Assembly (NCBI RefSeq): GCF_000321225.1
Contig: NW_004450943.1
Span: 273,744-337,743 of the forward strand
Direction: 5' to 3'
Source: Odobenus rosmarus divergens
Lineage: Eukaryota; Chordata; Mammalia; Carnivora; Odobenidae
DNA: 64,000 nucleotides
The position numbers and the translations under genes are program-made. Below the pieces are notes generated by a model. The model searched no databases. It saw only the letters and a list, made by a program, of their open reading frames with translations, and was not told the DNA's origin. This document shows positions 10,776 to 21,660 of this stretch, piece after piece. Numbering within the stretch: the first letter of the stretch is position 1; each line of letters begins with the position of its first letter.

Positions 10776-10851
10776 AGAAAGAAGGAAGGAAAGAAAGAAA
10801 GGAAGAGAGAAAGAAAGGAAGAAAGAAAGAAGGAAGGAAGAAAGAAAGAAA
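10742..10851 (+). repeat. (GAAA)n / (GGAA)n microsatellite
   Basis: About 110 bases of uninterrupted purine repeat directly following the gap, with GAAA units passing into GGAA and GAGA variants. It is best read as the expanded A-rich tail of the SINE that begins at 10242. Long polypurine tracts of this kind form triplex-prone DNA and often break assemblies. Confidence 0.95.
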
Positions 10852-11159
10852 CAAGATTTCTAATAAGGAACTTGAGTTTTATCTCATTTTAAACTTTTTT
10901 TTTCCTTTTTACTATCAACAATCATGGTGAACAAACTTAACATTCTACAATGTTTAAAGGGAGAGAAAAAAGGGAAACAAGATGGATAAGCTGCAGAGCA
11001 CCATATATGAAATATAAATGTCTGAGTAGTACTTATTCTTCCAGCAAAGTCTAAGATGTGGTTTTCTAGCTGTTTATATTTTGTGACTATAAAAAAAGGG
11101 TAAAGTTTTAGGTGAAAAATGAACAATGAGGTTATGGAAGTTGCTTACAACATTATTTT
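10852..11159. other. Unique non-coding sequence
   Basis: No repeat or gene recognised. An 80-codon minus-strand frame is unsupported. Confidence 0.4.
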
Positions 11160-11520
11160 CATTGTTAAAAAAAACAAAAACAAAATCAGCCTAAGCTAAA
11201 ATGTCTTGCTGATGTCCCTAAAATATTCCACCTTTGGACAGAATCATTAACTGTTTTTAAAAAGCCAATAATCAATAAGTCTTAATTTGTTGCACTGACA
11301 TTTGTGCAGGTTTCATCTAGATGAAATTAATTAGAAAGAAAATGGTTTTTCAGCGATTGGCGAGAGGAAGGGAGTCCATGGCAAGATAAGTTTGACCCTG
11401 TGTCGTAGAAACATTTTAATGAGGTTAAGCCTCAGCGTATTTGGATCTGGCTGCTTGTTGAGTGTGCACTGACATTTCTAATGGGCTACTAGAAACTTCT
11501 GAAATGGGCCAATGACTTTG
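11160..11520. promoter_or_regulatory. Candidate conserved non-coding element
   Basis: Repeat-free block with closely packed developmental factor-like motifs: CCAATAATCAATAAG at about 11264-11278 (PBX/HOX-like), ATGAAATTAATTAG at about 11320-11333 (homeodomain) and TCAGCGATTGGCGAG at about 11350. It also has scattered CpGs in otherwise AT-rich DNA and no open frame. Function is inferred from composition only. Confidence 0.4.
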
Positions 11521-12429
11521 AAGGCATTTTGTGGGTCACTGAAGTTCTAGGTAGATAAACTATAATTAGAATGAATAAAATGTATATAGTTTGTGAAATG
11601 AACATCTGGGGGAAGGAATTGTGAAGAACAATTTCACCAAGAAGACAGTACTCCTCCCTTCACATTTCTCAGCTGATACTTTAGTTTCTGAACACCATTA
11701 ATTGAAGTCAAATCCTAATTTGTTGGCACCAAAGGACACCATTCCTGTATGAGGGATCCTCTGCTTAGCCTTACCTGTGCCATTCACCGGGCAAAACCAG
11801 GGTCTGAGAAGAATAGGGAAGAGATATTCATCCCAGAGCTCTCAGCAGATAGCACTTGCTTTAATTGCTTTAGGAACCCTTTGTATCAATGAGACTAATG
11901 GAATTAGACAAGGTTCATCATTAACCTAAGTCTCTAGGGTAGACCATAAGTTCCTGGACACTGAGGTTTTTAGCTTTGGGGTTACATGTCGCTTGGAAGA
12001 AATGCTAAGCCGCCTGGCAGGTCAGTTCTGCTTAGTCCCAGGGCCTGCAGAGGGGTGGTGGAGGCTGAACTTCAGAGTATCCCTGATCTCAACATGACTG
12101 CTCTCTTTTAAATGGTCTTTTCCAATGTGGGGCTCTTTTCTCCTCCTTGTGTGATCTTGCTTTCCCTCTTGGGCAAACTCAGAAGGACACTTTCTGTTGG
12201 GCAAGGGCTCTCCCAGCAGTTATAAGATGATAGCAGTCAAGTAAACAAGGAGGAGACAAGAAGACTAAAAAAAAAGAGTCATGGAAAACATATTCCATGT
12301 TTTCCATATATTTCCATACTTTCAGGTATGAAAGTACCTGAGGTTTATGTGACACTTGGAAGAGGTTGTGAGCATCAACAGGGTGTCCACTGCCTTTGGG
12401 TTGCCTTTGTTTAGAGTGATAACAGTTAT
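11521..12429. other. Unique non-coding sequence with small palindromes
   Basis: Contains two short hairpins. ATGGAAAACA/TGTTTTCCAT (arms 12281-12290 and 12298-12307) is followed by TACTTTCA/TGAAAGTA (12317-12324 and 12329-12336). No repeat family or gene identified. Confidence 0.45.
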
Positions 12430-12620
12430 GAGAGCAAACGTCTATTTTGCAATCACTGTATACCAAGTACTGTGCTAAATGTTTTCCATGTACTACTTTC
12501 TTTAACACTCACAGCAACCCCACAAGACACTTTACAGAAAGGGAACTTAGGCACAGAGAATTTAAGGAACTTACTGAAGATCACACAGTTGGCAAGTACT
12601 TGAAGCCAGTCTGACTGCAT
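12430..12620 (-). mobile_element. MIR SINE
   Basis: CACTGTATACCAAGTACTGT, 'CTTTAACACTCACAGCAACC', then AGGCACAGAGAATTTAAGGA and 'GATCACACAGTTGGCAAGTA' follow the antisense MIR order along most of the element. Confidence 0.85.
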
Positions 12621-13139
12621 TTTGCTCACCAATTAGATCTGTTGTGAGTCATCCAAGTTGGCCTCACTGCTAGAGAACATTTTTCTGTGGTAGAGTATTA
12701 AAGGGATGAATAATGGCTTCCTAGAGGGGATGGTAGATAAGATTGAGTAAGAAAATTAAAAAGAGTCTATAAAAATGAAGGGAAATCAACGTTAATGATG
12801 GTGACACATGACACCATGGAGAAAAGAGAATTTCTGCATCATTAGAGCTACACAAGCATGAGATTCTTCACATAGAGGGTGAATCTGTGTTTCCCTAAAT
12901 AAGAGCCCTCCAAAGGCACATAGGATGGGGTGACAGGAATCCAGATAATTCCCCAGAAAAGTGGAGTGTCTTGCAGGTGGGAGAAGGGAGACAGTGTCAT
13001 GTGTAACCAAATATAGTTTAATCAGAGGTGGGCTGCCATCTGGGATCATAAACTTAAAACATGGCAAAATAGACTGCAAGACTGAAAACACACAACCCCT
13101 CCCAGCTCTGCTGATTTGCATACCTTCATTCAAAAATAT
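12621..13139. other. Unique non-coding sequence
   Basis: No named repeat. A 120-codon minus-strand open frame (12792-13154) has no recognised domain and no RNA-level signals. Confidence 0.4.
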
Positions 13140-13330
13140 TAAGTTAGCTTCCACTGTGTGTCACAAACTAGGGAGACAAAAATAAATGAGATAGCAACTT
13201 TGCCTTCAACGAGCTCAAGTTTGAAAAGACATAAAAGCAAAAATTGCAGCAGAAGGAAGCTTGTGATGGATGCTAAAACAGAGGTATAAAAATGTCACAG
13301 TTCAGACCCAGAAGAGGTAGAGGTCAGCCC
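13140..13330. mobile_element. Probable ancient interspersed repeat, family not named
   Basis: Contains 'CTAGGGAGACAAAAATAAATG', then 'CTTCAACGAGCTCAAG', a decayed version of the 'tacaaagatgaataag...caaggagctcacagtc' pattern shared with 15.8 and 62.0 kb. Confidence 0.35.
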
Positions 13331-13824
13331 TATGTGGGGTAGTGTTTAAAGTCTCAGAACATGTAATATTTATAAATGAAGAGAAGCACTAGGTAAAAGT
13401 AGGGAAGAGGGGAGATTTGGGGAAGAGAAAAGGAGAAATGGAGTCCTCTAAATGATTTTCAGTTTTGGGTAGGAAGTCAAAAGTCTTGTAAGTAGAGGGA
13501 AAATTTTCTTCTTCCCTGTTAGTTTGTTCAAAGAAAAGAGGGCATGGTCAGTGAAGAATAGATTATGGATGACATTGAGGAGAAGGATTTGTCTTCCCAA
13601 CCTACCTAAGAACTGATGGATAATGACCAAGGACACATTCCAAGGCTGTGTTTGATTAAAGACCCACAAGCTTGCTATAGAACCTTTCAGCCAGAGTAGG
13701 AGAGAGAAACATAAGCTTGGAAAGTTGGACACTTGGAAGGATGGTGTGTATGATTTGTGAAGAAAAAGCATCATGGTTCACCTGAAGAAGTATATGATGG
13801 GGAATCGGATGTGGGATTTTAACT
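13331..13824. other. Unique non-coding sequence
   Basis: A 108-codon minus-strand frame (13448-13774) is unsupported. No repeat named. Confidence 0.4.
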
Positions 13825-13950
13825 CAGGTTTTGCAATGAATTAGTTATGTGACCTTGGATAACTGACTTCCCCTCTCTGGATCTCAGTTTCGCTTCACTC
13901 TCTGTAAAATGAAAGGGTTGGACTGGATGGCCATTAAGTTTCTTTGCTGT
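13825..13950 (+). mobile_element. MIR fragment
   Basis: TTAGTTATGTGACCTTGGAT, then GACTTCCCCTCTCTGGATCT and CTCTGTAAAATGAAAGGGTT keep the sense MIR order. Confidence 0.8.
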
Positions 13951-14734
13951 GACACATTCTAATTTTCTTTTATTCTAATTCTCTAGGAAATGGGTCAAGA
14001 ATAACATAGCTTCCTAGGGTGTGGGCAAGAGGTTACATACAATAAAAAATAGCATAACATGTAGTGCCCACACTATGCCAAATACGTTGTTCAGTGAATT
14101 TATAAATGAATTCATGAACTGCTTCAATTGGTAATGAGCCTCTTACCCTTGAAAATATTTGAACAGAGGCTGGATTATCCCTGAAGAAAAGAGTTGAGGA
14201 GGGGATGTGATATTGAGAATCTTCTCCTTTGTCTCTGGTGGCTTTCCTGGAGAGTTTTTCTCTCATATTTCAAGTTAAAACTTAAAATAAACATTACTTT
14301 TGGAATTTTAAAAAAGTTCTCCCATGTCTCCCTCTTTCTTTCTCTCTCTTTCATTGAGTTCTTTCTCTTTCACCAGTTTCTTAGTCGCAAACTTCTTAGG
14401 ACTTCACAAGTCTTAAACCTGTGATACCAAGAGTGTCCCCTCATGCTTTCTTGGAACCAGTAGGGTGTTGAGCTGTCCCAGGGAAAACCAGACAACAGAC
14501 CCAGCCTAGGGAAGAGCTATTTGTTCTAGAAAAGTACTTCAGGACACCCAAATGTCCTCTCTCAGCCAAGAGACATGAAGAGTCCCAAAAGTGGTGAGGT
14601 GGTGGGAGGAAGCCACCAACACCCTCTTTCTTAAGAGGTTGCTTCTACCACATTTCTTATATCAACAAATTCTGTACTCTGGGTTGCCTTTATTTTCAAG
14701 GGGTCGTTTTGGAGTTTGTGCCTCTACATAGTAC
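13951..14734. other. Unique non-coding sequence
   Basis: A pyrimidine-rich tract (TTTCTCTCTCTTTC) lies at about 14333-14380. No gene or named repeat. Confidence 0.4.
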
Positions 14735-15060
14735 ATGGAAAGAATAGCTTCCATCCGCCCGTGTAGGGCTGTTGCATTATTCTGCTGACTTTTTTTTCCC
14801 CCCGGGTTTGCCTGGGTAATGTTCTTCCCTTACAAATTTCATCTCACTGCACTGTGCATCGAAATGACGCAGTTATGGAGCGCACAGGGAAAAAAATTAT
14901 AATGCCATTAAAAGTTATCATAAATTTCAGATCAGCATCACTTCTAATCCGATACACAATTTTACTGCCTCTATAAAGTAGGTGATTTGCAGTGGTCTGA
15001 GGCGTCTCCTGGAGCGTTTTACTTCTTTTTAAATTAAACACACCAACTTTGTGCTGAATT
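14735..15060. promoter_or_regulatory. Candidate conserved non-coding element (enhancer-like)
   Basis: A repeat-free block with unusually many retained CpGs for this AT-rich window (CCATCCGCCCGTG, GCATCGAAATGACGC, GGAGCGCACAGGG, AATCCGATAC, GAGGCGTC, GGAGCG). It contains an ATF/CRE-like TGACGCA at 14865-14871, a TGCTGAC half-site at about 14781 and homeodomain-type ATTATAATGCCATTAAAAG. No coding frame explains the CpG retention. I read it as an enhancer-type conserved element, without an alignment to prove it. Confidence 0.5.
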
Positions 15061-15310
15061 CAGAGTGTGGACATAAAAAAGGGGGTAAAAAGGAGAGGGA
15101 AGGGACATCAGATGGGAATTGCAATTGAATCTTTATATATGCCATCTTGGCACTGTGGTACTAAATATAGTGCCAGGTAAATAGATGTGCTGAAATATTC
15201 AGAATAAAAAACAAATGTTCCAATAGCAGAAGCAGTGAGCCCCGAGAATGTTTCCACAGTGGGTGTGCTTAAAATAATAAAATACTGTTGTTTAAAACTA
15301 CTCAATCCTA
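15061..15310. promoter_or_regulatory. Possible extension of the conserved element
   Basis: Continues repeat-free with AATTGCAATTGAATC at about 15118-15132 and CTAAATATAGTGCC at about 15160-15173. The signal is weaker than that of the block before it. Confidence 0.3.
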
Positions 15311-15764
15311 GAAAACCCTATGTTGTAAAAAAATATATAGTGCTGGTATATGTGTGAGGGGCTATGTATGTTGAACATATATATATGTATATAAAAACTC
15401 CTAGGAAATTAAATAGAATATAAGGGGCTTGATTTTACTGGTTGGAAAGTTACACTGATTATTTCTTTAAGGTACATTAACTCTTTCTGAAAGCTTAGGA
15501 CATCAGAAGTTGTCATTTACTAAATGGCTACGGAGTGTTTTAAAATGTAATGTCCTCTGCAAAGGCTGATCTATTAGCCCATCCATGTAGAGATGTGTAT
15601 ACTTGTGTACATAGAGAGAGGTGGTGCACACCCAAGTACTAGTACAAAAAGGAACTACATTCATGAGGTTTCTGGTTGAAAGCATTTGATCGAATTGTGA
15701 CATTGTTTCTCCCCAACACCCAAATGCAGTTGGTCATTCTTAACTACTGAAAAAAATGTTTTCT
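15311..15764. other. Unique AT-rich sequence with TATA-type low complexity
   Basis: Includes ATATATATATGTATATAAA near 15379-15396. No gene or named repeat. Confidence 0.4.
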
Positions 15765-15960
15765 AAGTGTCCACTTTATGCAGTACTCTGAGTTAAATAC
15801 CAAAAGATACAAAGAAGAAAAACCCCATAGGTCCTACCCTCAAGAAGCTCACAGTCCAGAAGGGGGACTTTATGGGAAGTAAACTCGTTTACAGTCGAGT
15901 GTTTCAATGCTATGATAGATGTAAATGCTTACTGGGAGTGCACAAAGAGGAAGACATGTG
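15765..15960. mobile_element. Probable ancient interspersed repeat, family not named
   Basis: The line 'TACTCTGAGTTAAATACCAA', 'CCTACCCTCAAGAAGCTCAC', AGTCCAGAAGGGGGAC and 'CAATGCTATGATAGATG' is the clearest copy of the unnamed class seen also at 13.1 and 62.0 kb. Confidence 0.4.
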
Positions 15961-16094
15961 TCTGTTATGAAAAAATGGAATATGGCATCTTGTATCTCTT
16001 GCAACTTGGGTCTAAGTTTTCCAGTCCAAATATTTTTTAGCAATGTTAATTGATCAGTTAACAAATAATATACCAAACAAATATATATTCAACT

Positions 16095-16185
16095 CTGGCT
16101 ACTGTATATTATTTATTTCCATGTCCCTAGAGCTTAGCACAGTGTCTGGAACAGTCAGAAATGAACTAAGCATATTTTGAATTAA
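16095..16185 (+). mobile_element. LINE-2 3' end fragment
   Basis: 'CCATGTCCCTAGAGCTTAGC', then ACAGTGTCTGGAACAG and 'GAATTAAGGAAG' match the L2 terminal segment. Confidence 0.6.
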
Positions 16186-16204
16186 GGAAGCTGGTGATAC
16201 AAAG

Positions 16205-16390
16205 ATGAATAATAATACCCAGCATATAACACACTTTACATTTGAAAGGTATTCTTACTTAGGTTATGCCATTTAGTCCTCTACAATGAGGTAAGTATTA
16301 TTTCTACTTTATAAGTGAAAAAACAGAGATTCTGTGAGGAGCAGTGATTTCCCCTAAATACAGTTCCTCAGGCTGAACTAAATCCAGATC
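16205..16390 (-). mobile_element. MIR SINE
   Basis: 'CACTTTACATTTGAAAGGTA', TTTAGTCCTCTACAATGAGG, 'TTTATAAGTGAAAAAACAGAG' (partial) and a decayed 'GAACTAAATCC' end give the antisense MIR order. Confidence 0.75.
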
Positions 16391-16654
16391 ATCTCATTGC
16401 AAGTTCTGCCCTGGGTTGTGATGCACACTCACAGATCTTGGCATGGATAAGTTATGTGTTGGGCCCCTGGGAGGGCTGTGACAAGATGTTGTGTTATAAT
16501 GGCTGACTCCAAATAGAACCGGAGGACCTGGACATAGTTGCCTATAAACTGTAGTGACTAATAATTGCTGTTGTGATGTCCTGTGGATTCAGTGTAACAG
16601 ATCAGATGGACAGTAGATTTTGACCATGATGCAATGAGTAGAGTAAGTTAACAG

Positions 16655-16865
16655 TTCATAACATTTATTGGACATGTAATACCTATTAGCACATTAAAAT
16701 CTCTCTTAGTCCTCACTATAATCCTATAAGGTATGTACTATGATCATCATCCCTATTTTACAGATGAAGAAACTGAGGCAGAAAGAGATTAAGAAATTTG
16801 TTACATAGAAGAACATGCTGGAATCAGGATTCTAATCCAGATGGTCTAACTACAGAGTTTGTTGC
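16655..16865 (-). mobile_element. MIR SINE
   Basis: 'CTCTTAGTCCTCACTATAAT', CCCTATTTTACAGATGAAGA and 'AACTGAGGCAGAAAGAG' are textbook antisense MIR core, followed by 'GGAATCAGGATTCTAATCC'. Confidence 0.9.
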
Positions 16866-18589
16866 TCAGAAATAACAGGATATCGTTTATTTGTCTAGCT
16901 TGTATTGATTGGGCTGGGTGACCTAACTGTTATTGAAGATAGTGTGCTATGCTCAAAGATAGTTGATGGAGGTGAAACATGACCTTACATAAGGAGTAGT
17001 CACTATTGTGTGGAAATTAATGAATGAATGAAGTTGTTTCTAGATATATCAGCAGAGAATGGTATATTGCTGATCTCATGAAGGATCATCATACATATTT
17101 CATAATATTTTATATTTTGAAAACAGGTTATATTTGTATAGCAGTGTTCACAAAGTTGGAGCTCCTGATATGAAATACAATCTATTGTGAACTCTAAATC
17201 TATTAACTACATAATTAATACATTTAGTAAATTAATTATCAAATGTTTTTTAAGTGCCTACTACTGTACTAGATACTCTGATAGGTGTTTATCATAGTAC
17301 TATTGTCTTTAATTAAGTCAGAGCATCTTACCTGAAACATACAGATGTTTAGCATTTAAGTGAAAGTAAGTACCAAGAAATTTGGTTGTTCTTCATTCCC
17401 ATGAATTTTGGATGTATTTAGTTTTGACCTGTAGTTAAGATTCTGTTTAAACACAAGCTGGAACTGGTTGAACTTGGGACAAATGTGAAGTCTTTCATTT
17501 TGCCAAATTTGGGGGCACTTCTTGAAGGGGATGAAGTTTTGACAAAAGAGTTTAGCTGGCTTCAGGGGAAGAAGAGTTGTTTCAGCTGTGGGACTGTGTC
17601 CTGTGTCTGGCATCTCCTGAGTCCTTGACAGATGCACATTTACCATCTATCTGAGGGAGACTGGGATTCGTGACACCCTGAAGTCAAGAGCTTAAATAAA
17701 AGTACAATTGGCAGTGATGAAATTAGGGCCAGGGAAAGACTATATCATTAATTAGTCATTAATTAGTGAACTTATTAATTAAACAATAATTCATTTCATT
17801 TTGTAATGGTTACTTTAAAATAGTTATCAATAGCTTTCAGATACTTGGTGAGATGACCCAACTAGGCTTAGGGAATAGGAGTAGAATTTTTTTAAATGGC
17901 ACTTTAGTATTCAATTCAAATTAATGAAACCATTCAGTTAGCAACAGATATTAGCATTGCTTCCTACTGGAGACCAGAAATTTTATTATGTAAGAAAATC
18001 TCTATAACTGATTGGATCAGTTAAGAAGGTTATTTAGTTGCAAGTAACAGAAAGTCTGACTTACAGTGATTTTTAAAAAATAGGATTTTAAAAATATATT
18101 TACATTTAATATAAATAGATGTCTCAGATGCCCAGAGATGGGGAGCTGATGGATTTGGTTCAATGTTTCAATGAAAAAAAGACTTGGTACTTAAATTTCA
18201 ATTTAGTTTTCCCGGGGTTGTAATATGGCTTCACTGAGTCAGAACCTAGGTTCCATTCGAAGATGGGAAAAGAGAGGTGGAAGCCAGCCGCACTGTGTAC
18301 TTTTATATAAAAAAGCAAAAATTTTCTGAGAAATCCCAGCAGACTTCAGCTTCATCTCATTATCCAAACTTGTGTCACTTGGCTACTCTTAGCCACAAAG
18401 AATGCTGGGAAAATGAGCATTCACATGTTCTAGCCTTTGTATAGAGTCAAGGGAGAACGGGTTTGGGAACAGACGTTGAGTCAATTAGCCTCCAGTGAGG
18501 CCTCATAGATGCATGCACAAATCTTATTCCAAAAGGAGTTAATCTATATAATTAAAGTATTGTCTCTAAAATATATTATGCAAAGTTTC
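16866..18589. other. Mostly unique sequence, with a possible ancient repeat at 18.0-18.5 kb
   Basis: At 17746-17767 the 11-mer CATTAATTAGT is repeated back to back, followed by another ATTAATTA at about 17774. About 18040-18480 ('TTAGTTGCAAGTAACAGAAA' to 'AGCCACAAAGAATGCTGGGA') resembles an old mammalian repeat that I cannot name; a related start appears at about 59.37 kb. No gene. Confidence 0.4.
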
Positions 18590-18935
18590 AAAGACATCCA
18601 AAAATAGAGACAATGATATAATAAATCTTCATGAACCCATCACCCGTCTTCAATTAATATTAACTCATGGCCAGTACTGTATCATATGTATCCCTATCAT
18701 AAAAAAAATCTCTGGTTATTTAAAAGCAAATCCTAGACATTATATCATTTTATTCATAAGTATTTCTGTATATGTCTCTAATTGTTAAGGACTATTTAAA
18801 AAAAAACGTATTACTACTATCACCCCAAAATTAAATTAACAAAAGTTCTTTAATATTATCAAATATATAATCAGTATTCACAGTTTCCTAACCATCTCAT
18901 ATTTTACAGCTTGTTTGAATCAATATATAATGTTT
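18590..18935 (-). mobile_element. Old LINE-type repeat fragment (L1M-like)
   Basis: 'TGAACCCATCACCCGTCTTC', 'AAAGCAAATCCTAGACATTA', ATATGTCTCTAATTGTTAAG and 'AAGTTCTTTAATATTATCAA' follow a widespread old repeat also seen at 48.7-51.4 kb. Assignment to the L1M group and to this strand is from memory of its usual neighbours. Confidence 0.45.
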
Positions 18936-19298
18936 CCTTTTCTTTGTATTATTATTTTCATGATTTCAGAAAATTTTAAATTTAATTTAATAGTGGTGAT
19001 TTTTTTCTCATTATAGACAAATGCTTATGTGCTCAAGCATTTTGAAGTACTTACAAAAGTCAAGTTTTATTATGGCAGCCTAAAGTTTGAATACTTGTAC
19101 ACAAAGAATCATACTCTATAGGGTCTACTAGATTCTGAGTATTGCTTCCTAAAGTCTAGCTTGAGGGTTGAGAGATTGGAAAGTAGGCATATTCTTTTGG
19201 AGCAGCTTTGTGCATTAAGATATCTTAAACTATAAGCTGTACATAAACTTCCAAGTTCAGGGATAATTTGAAGTCTGTGTTGGAGGTGGTAACACAGA

Positions 19299-20006
19299 TG
19301 TAATGCCCTTCCTTTTTTTAAAATTTAATTTAATTTAAATTTAATTTAATTTAATTTTTTAAATTAACATATAATGTATTATTTGTTTCAGGGGTATAGA
19401 TCTGTGATTCATCAGTCTTACACAATTCACAGCTCTCACCATAGTACATACCCTCCCCAATGTCCATCACCCAGCCACCCCATCCCTCCCACCCTGCACT
19501 ACTCCAGCAACCCTCAGTTTGTTTCCTGAGATTAAGAGTCTCTTATGGTCTGTCTCCCTCTCTGGTTTCGTCTTGTTTCATTTTTCCCTCCCTTCCCCTA
19601 TGAGCCTCTGTCTTGTTTCTCAAATTCCTCGTATCAGTGAGATCATATGATACTTGTCTTTCTCTGATTGACTTATTTCGCGTAGCATAATACCCTCTAG
19701 TTCCATCCATGTCGTTGCAAATGGCAAGATTTCATTTTTTTGATGGCTGCATAATATTCCATTGTATATATATACCACATCTTCTTTATCCATTCATCTG
19801 TCGATGGACATCTAGGCTCTTTCCATAGTTTGGCTATTGTGGACATTGCTGCTATAAACATTGGGGTGCACATACCCCTTCGGATCACTACGTTTGAATC
19901 TTTGGGGTAAATACCCAGGATGCAATTGCTGGATCATAGGGTAGCTCTATTTTCAACTTTTTGAGGAAACTCCATACTGTTTTCTGGAGTGTGTAATGCC
20001 CTTCCT
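19299..20006 (-). mobile_element. 5'-truncated carnivore LINE-1 with 15-bp target duplication
   Basis: The L1 body runs antisense at 19314-19991. The T-rich end (poly-A tail, TTTAA-expanded at 19319-19359) is followed by the carnivore 3' UTR antisense and then the C-terminal ORF2 region. Perfect 15-bp direct repeats TGTAATGCCCTTCCT flank it at 19299-19313 and 19992-20006. A 63-codon remnant at 19697-19888 carries the ORF2 C-terminal signature (WYIYTMEYYAAIKK), but it is cut off by stops and frame changes, so no active protein is encoded. Confidence 0.95.
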
Positions 20007-20644
20007 AAATCCTACTCAGGCTTGTAAGTTTGTTTATTCAAAATCAAGAGTTAGTGAAGGCCTTTCTAAATGACTTGAAGTCTTGAAGTCATAAATGAAG
20101 AAATTGATAAAATTGAGTACATAAAAATAAAATACTTGTATATAAATAGGAAGAAAGAAAACTTCAAAACATAAACAAATTTAAAGACAAATGACAAATT
20201 AGGGGAAAATGTGCCACTCATATCCCAGACAAAGTGCAGTCATCATCAGGCACTGCCACCATCAGGCAAGGGATGATGGTGCTTGAATTGGGGGTTGTGT
20301 GGTGGGGACAGAGAGAAGTGAATTGACTTGGGGTATATTGTGGGAGTGGTGCCAACGGGACTTGCTGATGGGATGGAATTAAGACATGAGGGAGAGAACA
20401 AATAAGGGATGAGTTCTAGGAAAACGGTTGGAAAATAAACAATTCTCTAAATTAGAGAAATGAAGATGTAAGAAGTAGTGGGTTAACTGTTCCCCTTTGA
20501 ATGCCAGGAACATAATTCATTTCAGTGAGTATCCTGAAATAGCGATAGGTGATGGCCTTGCCATCCCAGGTCATGGATGAACGATTTTAGTAAATAGGTA
20601 GAGTCAGATATTTGTTGTGTAGGAAATAATAGTTCTGGAGTTGG
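20007..20644. other. Unique non-coding sequence
   Basis: Contains a short imperfect direct repeat at 20240-20268 (CATCAGGCA twice, with CTGCCAC between). No gene. Confidence 0.4.
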
Positions 20645-20800
20645 GAGGGCTGTGTGTTCTGACTCTGCCCTTTACTACCTATGTGATCCTAGGCTAACTT
20701 GCCAACTCAGCCTCTCTGAGCCTCTATTTCCTCATAGGTAGAATCAGTCTAATAATACCCTAATCATGAATTTGTCTCAGAGTATAGGCATAGACTTTTG
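20645..20800 (+). mobile_element. MIR SINE
   Basis: 'TTTACTACCTATGTGATCCT', then AGCCTCTCTGAGCCTCTATT, TCCTCATAGGTAGAATC and 'TAATAATACCCTAAT' retain the sense order. Confidence 0.8.
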
Positions 20801-21084
20801 TTATGCTTCCTAATTATGTAACATTTATCTGGTGATTTATTTCAACTAACAATTTAGTTAAAAAAAATCCTATATTTATAGAACTAGGATGCCTAAAAAT
20901 GACTAAATAAGAGGCTTTTTCTTTACCTTTCAAGAAAGCAGGACTCCTTAGAGTAGCCATTTGTCAAGGATCTTGCATGGTGATATGCCTCCATCTTTAA
21001 TGCCAATTTTGATTATCCTCAATGTTGTGTTTTGTTAACTGGGAAAGACTAAGGAAACACCCTCAGTGGGAAATATCAGATCTC

Positions 21085-21660
21085 TGTCTATTTAAAAATA
21101 GGTTTATTGAGGTTTTACTTACATACAATATTTAAAGTTTACTGCACATATTTAAAGTTTACAATTTGATAAGTTAGACATATACATACACCCATGAAAC
21201 CATCACCAAAACTAAAATAATGAATCTATTCATTGCCCCCATAAGTTTCTTTCTGCCTCCTTGCAATTTCTCCATTTCACTTCTCTCCATATCACCACCC
21301 CAGCTCCAGTAAACTATTGATCTTCTGTCCCTATATATTAATTATATTATCTAGAATTTTATGTAAATGTAATCATATAGTATTTATTCCTTTATTGTCT
21401 TGCTTCTTTCACTTAGTATGATTATTTTGAGATCCATTCATGTTATTGCATATGTTACTAGTTCATTTTATTGCTGAGTAGTATTTCATGGTATGGATAT
21501 ATCAGAAAGTATTTATCTGTTAATCTGCCAGTGGACATTTGGGTTGGTTTGAGTTTTTAGCTATCAAGAATAAAGCTACTATGAACATTTACAAACAAAT
21601 GTTTGAGTGGAAATATGTTCTTTATTTCTTTGTGTAGATCCATATTTCCATCTGCTATTA
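21085..21660 (-). mobile_element. Old LINE-1 (L1MA/L1MB-like) 3' region
   Basis: 'AGGTTTATTGAGGTTTTACT', AGTTTACAATTTGATAAGTT, 'CCCATGAAACCATCACC', 'CTTTCACTTAGTATGATTAT', 'TTTATTGCTGAGTAGTATTT', then CAGTGGACATTTGGGTTGG is the antisense 3' UTR and ORF2 end of a primate/rodent-shared L1M type. It is strongly diverged. Confidence 0.8.

Noticed and set aside
10180..10892. Long open frames of 179-227 codons
   Set aside because: They cross the 422-base N gap and the GAAA repeat; the readable part is only lysine/glutamate/arginine low complexity.
19697..19888. LINE-1 ORF2 C-terminal open frame as a functional gene
   Set aside because: Only 63 codons of a 5'-truncated copy, with stops and frame changes on both sides.
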